Below, piece by piece: positions 14,667 to 15,924 of a stretch of 15,924 nucleotides of DNA. The notes under the pieces were generated by a model. It saw nothing but the letters and a program-made list of their open reading frames with translations. It made no database searches and was not told the DNA's origin. The stretch is from positions 1 through 15,924 of the forward strand of contig CALGOZ010000080.1 of assembly GCA_937960785.1 (NCBI GenBank), given 5' to 3'. This DNA comes from an uncultured Pseudogracilibacillus sp. Lineage in GTDB: Bacteria > Bacillota > Bacilli > Bacillales > Amphibacillaceae. Position numbers and translations under genes: made by a program. Numbering within the stretch: the stretch's first letter is position 1; the number at the start of each line of letters is the position of its first letter.

Positions 14667-14682
14667 GTATCTTTCGATTGTG

Positions 14683-14694
14683 AAAGTATACTTT
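14683..14694. repeat. Palindrome AAAGTATACTTT next to the DMT promoter
   Basis: Perfect 12-bp palindrome ending 2 bp before the proposed -35 of the DMT gene. The position suits a repressor or activator site; AT-rich chance occurrence remains possible. Confidence 0.4.
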
Positions 14695-14696
14695 TC

Positions 14697-14725
14697 TGTT
14701 AAAAGTATTCAATCCTGTTTATAAT
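14697..14725 (+). promoter_or_regulatory. Sigma-A promoter of the DMT transporter gene
   Basis: Perfect TATAAT (14720-14725) with a weak -35, TGTTAA (14697-14702), at 17-nt spacing. Short leader of about 25 nt. A weak -35 with an adjacent palindrome suggests the need for an activator (inference). Confidence 0.55.
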
Positions 14726-14756
14726 GGACATAGTGTAATGCAAAGGAGATATGACG

Positions 14757-15662
14757 TTGCGATTTCCATCCTTTAACCCTTATATTGCAGTCATCATTGG
14801 TGTGATTGCTGTTTCAACTTCAGCGATTTTTGTAAAATTAGCTTCCGACGCTCCGGCGGGAATTATCGCCTATTATCGTTTAGCTTTTGCGGTGTTATTT
14901 ATGCTTCCATCAATTTTATGGAAGTATCGTGAAGAATTAAAAGTAGTAACGCGTCGTGATTGGATTTTAACATCCATATCCGGCGTGTTTTTAGCTTTGC
15001 ATTTTATTCTTTGGTTTGAATCATTAAATTATACGTCCGTTGCGAGTTCTGTCGTTCTTGTTACATTACAACCGATTTTCGCTTTTATCGGAACGTACTT
15101 TTTCTTTGGGGAACGTTTCTCTCTCGCAGCAATTATAAGTATGTTAATCACAATTATTGGAAGTGTTATTATCGGTTGGGGAGATTTCCAAATAAGTGGT
15201 CTTGCCCTTCTTGGAGATATTCTCGCTTTACTTGGTGCAGTTACAGTAACAGCTTACTTTCTACTCGGCCAACGGTTGCGCCGTAGATTATCTTTAATGA
15301 CTTATACCTTCATCGTTTACAGCATTAGTGCAATCACGTTGTTAATATATAATCTCTTATTACGTAACGATTTTACCGGGTATGCTCTAGATCATTGGCT
15401 TTGGTTTATTTTGCTCGCTATAATCCCGACCTTTTTAGGTCATACTTTATTTAACTGGGCTTTACGTTGGCTTAGTAGTGCAACGATTTCAATGGCAATT
15501 GTTTTCGAACCAATTGGAGCAACAGCTTTAGCTTATATTATTTTAGGTGAAGGTGTAACCCCAGCCCAGTGGCTTGGAGGTACGATTATTATTTCTGGCT
15601 TGTTTTTATTTATTGTAAGCACAACTAGGAAGAAACGAGTGACGATTTCTAACTCAAAATAA
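14757..15662 (+). CDS. EamA/DMT superfamily transporter (drug/metabolite exporter)
   Basis: Integral membrane carrier of 301 aa with about ten membrane segments in two EamA halves (about 8-135 and 150-285). Typical traits are seen: AVSTSAIFVKLASDAPAGIIAYYR in the first helix pair, LQPIFAFIGTYFFFGERFS closing the first half, and FEPIGATALAYIILGEGVTPAQWLGG closing the second. Related proteins export amino acids, nucleosides or drugs; the substrate here is unknown. ATG 14751 is only 2 nt from GGAG, too close to work well; the in-frame TTG at 14757 lies 8 nt from GGAG and is preferred. Monocistronic on the plus strand, divergent from cshA, with an intrinsic terminator about 95 nt after the stop. 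Confidence 0.9.
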   Translation: MRFPSFNPYIAVIIGVIAVSTSAIFVKLASDAPAGIIAYYRLAFAVLFMLPSILWKYREELKVVTRRDWILTSISGVFLALHFILWFESLNYTSVASSVVLVTLQPIFAFIGTYFFFGERFSLAAIISMLITIIGSVIIGWGDFQISGLALLGDILALLGAVTVTAYFLLGQRLRRRLSLMTYTFIVYSISAITLLIYNLLLRNDFTGYALDHWLWFILLAIIPTFLGHTLFNWALRWLSSATISMAIVFEPIGATALAYIILGEGVTPAQWLGGTIIISGLFLFIVSTTRKKRVTISNSK

Positions 15663-15757
15663 ACAACTTAGGATAGGCTTTTCTTACTCTTATACATTAG
15701 CCCTTCAGTAATTGAACATAAAAAGCGATTGAGGCAAAACTTAGTGCATAACATAAT

Positions 15758-15780
15758 GGTATTCAGTTAAACTGAGTACC
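15758..15780 (+). terminator. Intrinsic terminator downstream of the DMT gene
   Basis: Stem of 10 bp (15758-15767 with 15771-15780, one G-T wobble), 3-nt loop, followed directly by GTTTTTAATTTT. The distance of about 95 nt from the DMT stop leaves an untranslated tail with nothing recognisable in it. Confidence 0.85.
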
Positions 15781-15924
15781 GTTTTTAATTTTATGCTTGC
15801 ATGGGGAAGGGCGTTTTATTAAACTTTTGCATTTGAAAACTGCTTTAAACCAAGCGCCATCTTGTTTTATTAAGTAAGTTACTTTGGAGTATCCTTTTCT
15901 AGGTAAATTTACGAGCAAAAGCGA
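15763..15924 (-). CDS. Unrecognised partial reading frame entering from the right edge
   Basis: On the minus strand, one frame is open from the window edge to TGA at 15763-15765: 53 residues, including KQDGAWFKAVFKCKSLIKR, with a basic C-terminus and two Cys. No family is recognised and no start is visible within the window. The stop lies inside the stem of the plus-strand terminator at 15758-15780. It could be the end of a real gene, the edge of a repeated or mobile element, or a chance open frame in AT-rich DNA; about 50 codons is short for certainty. Confidence 0.25.
   Translation of the reverse strand, partial: SLLLVNLPRKGYSKVTYLIKQDGAWFKAVFKCKSLIKRPSPCKHKIKNGTQFN

Larger units (their letters stand above)
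14449..14756. other. Divergent regulatory region between cshA and the DMT transporter gene
   Basis: About 308 bases without a visible gene. It holds the long cshA leader (about 14449-14584) and its promoter, two short palindromes, and the promoter and ribosome-binding site of the DMT gene. No known riboswitch was recognised. Confidence 0.6.

Overview
This is a low-GC Gram-positive chromosomal segment, most likely from a Bacillaceae genome. The evidence is strong Shine-Dalgarno sequences (AAGGAG type) with frequent GTG/TTG starts, sigma-A promoters, a Bacillus-type order cshA-ydbS-ydbT, and protein sequences that match Bacillus families. An alkaliphilic or halotolerant relative is possible because the secreted binding protein is very acidic, but that is only inference. 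There are thirteen probable or partial protein genes. No rRNA, tRNA, CRISPR array, intact insertion sequence or prophage was seen.

Left block (1-3878, minus strand): nagB (glucosamine-6-phosphate deaminase), an amidase-signature hydrolase, and a GuaA-type GMP synthase whose last codon and stop lie outside the window. The GuaA is the most unusual gene. Its synthetase half looks intact, but the glutaminase half has Tyr in place of the catalytic-triad His and changes at several other conserved motifs. Divergent from nagB is a single-domain relative of GH3 glycosidases (4122-5090, plus) with most substrate-binding motifs altered. The two promoters share one -10 region on opposite strands.

Transport block (5177-9724): a complete polar/basic amino acid ABC importer (lipoprotein, permease, ATPase; minus strand) has a hairpin between the binding-protein and permease genes and a perfect 13-bp inverted repeat at its predicted transcription start. 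It is divergent from an SLC13/DASS permease carrying two RCK_C (TrkA-C) domains. Strong bidirectional terminators close this block on both sides.

Envelope/RNA block (9788-14448, minus): cshA DEAD-box RNA helicase, its terminator, then ydbS-ydbT (membrane bPH2 proteins, translationally coupled), then an LCP (LytR-CpsA-Psr) cell-wall ligase with its own promoter. The acpS/alr genes found after ydbT in B. subtilis are absent at this position.

Right end (14757-15924): a DMT/EamA exporter on the plus strand preceded by two short palindromes, a clean intrinsic terminator, and an unrecognised reading frame entering from the right edge whose stop codon sits inside that terminator.
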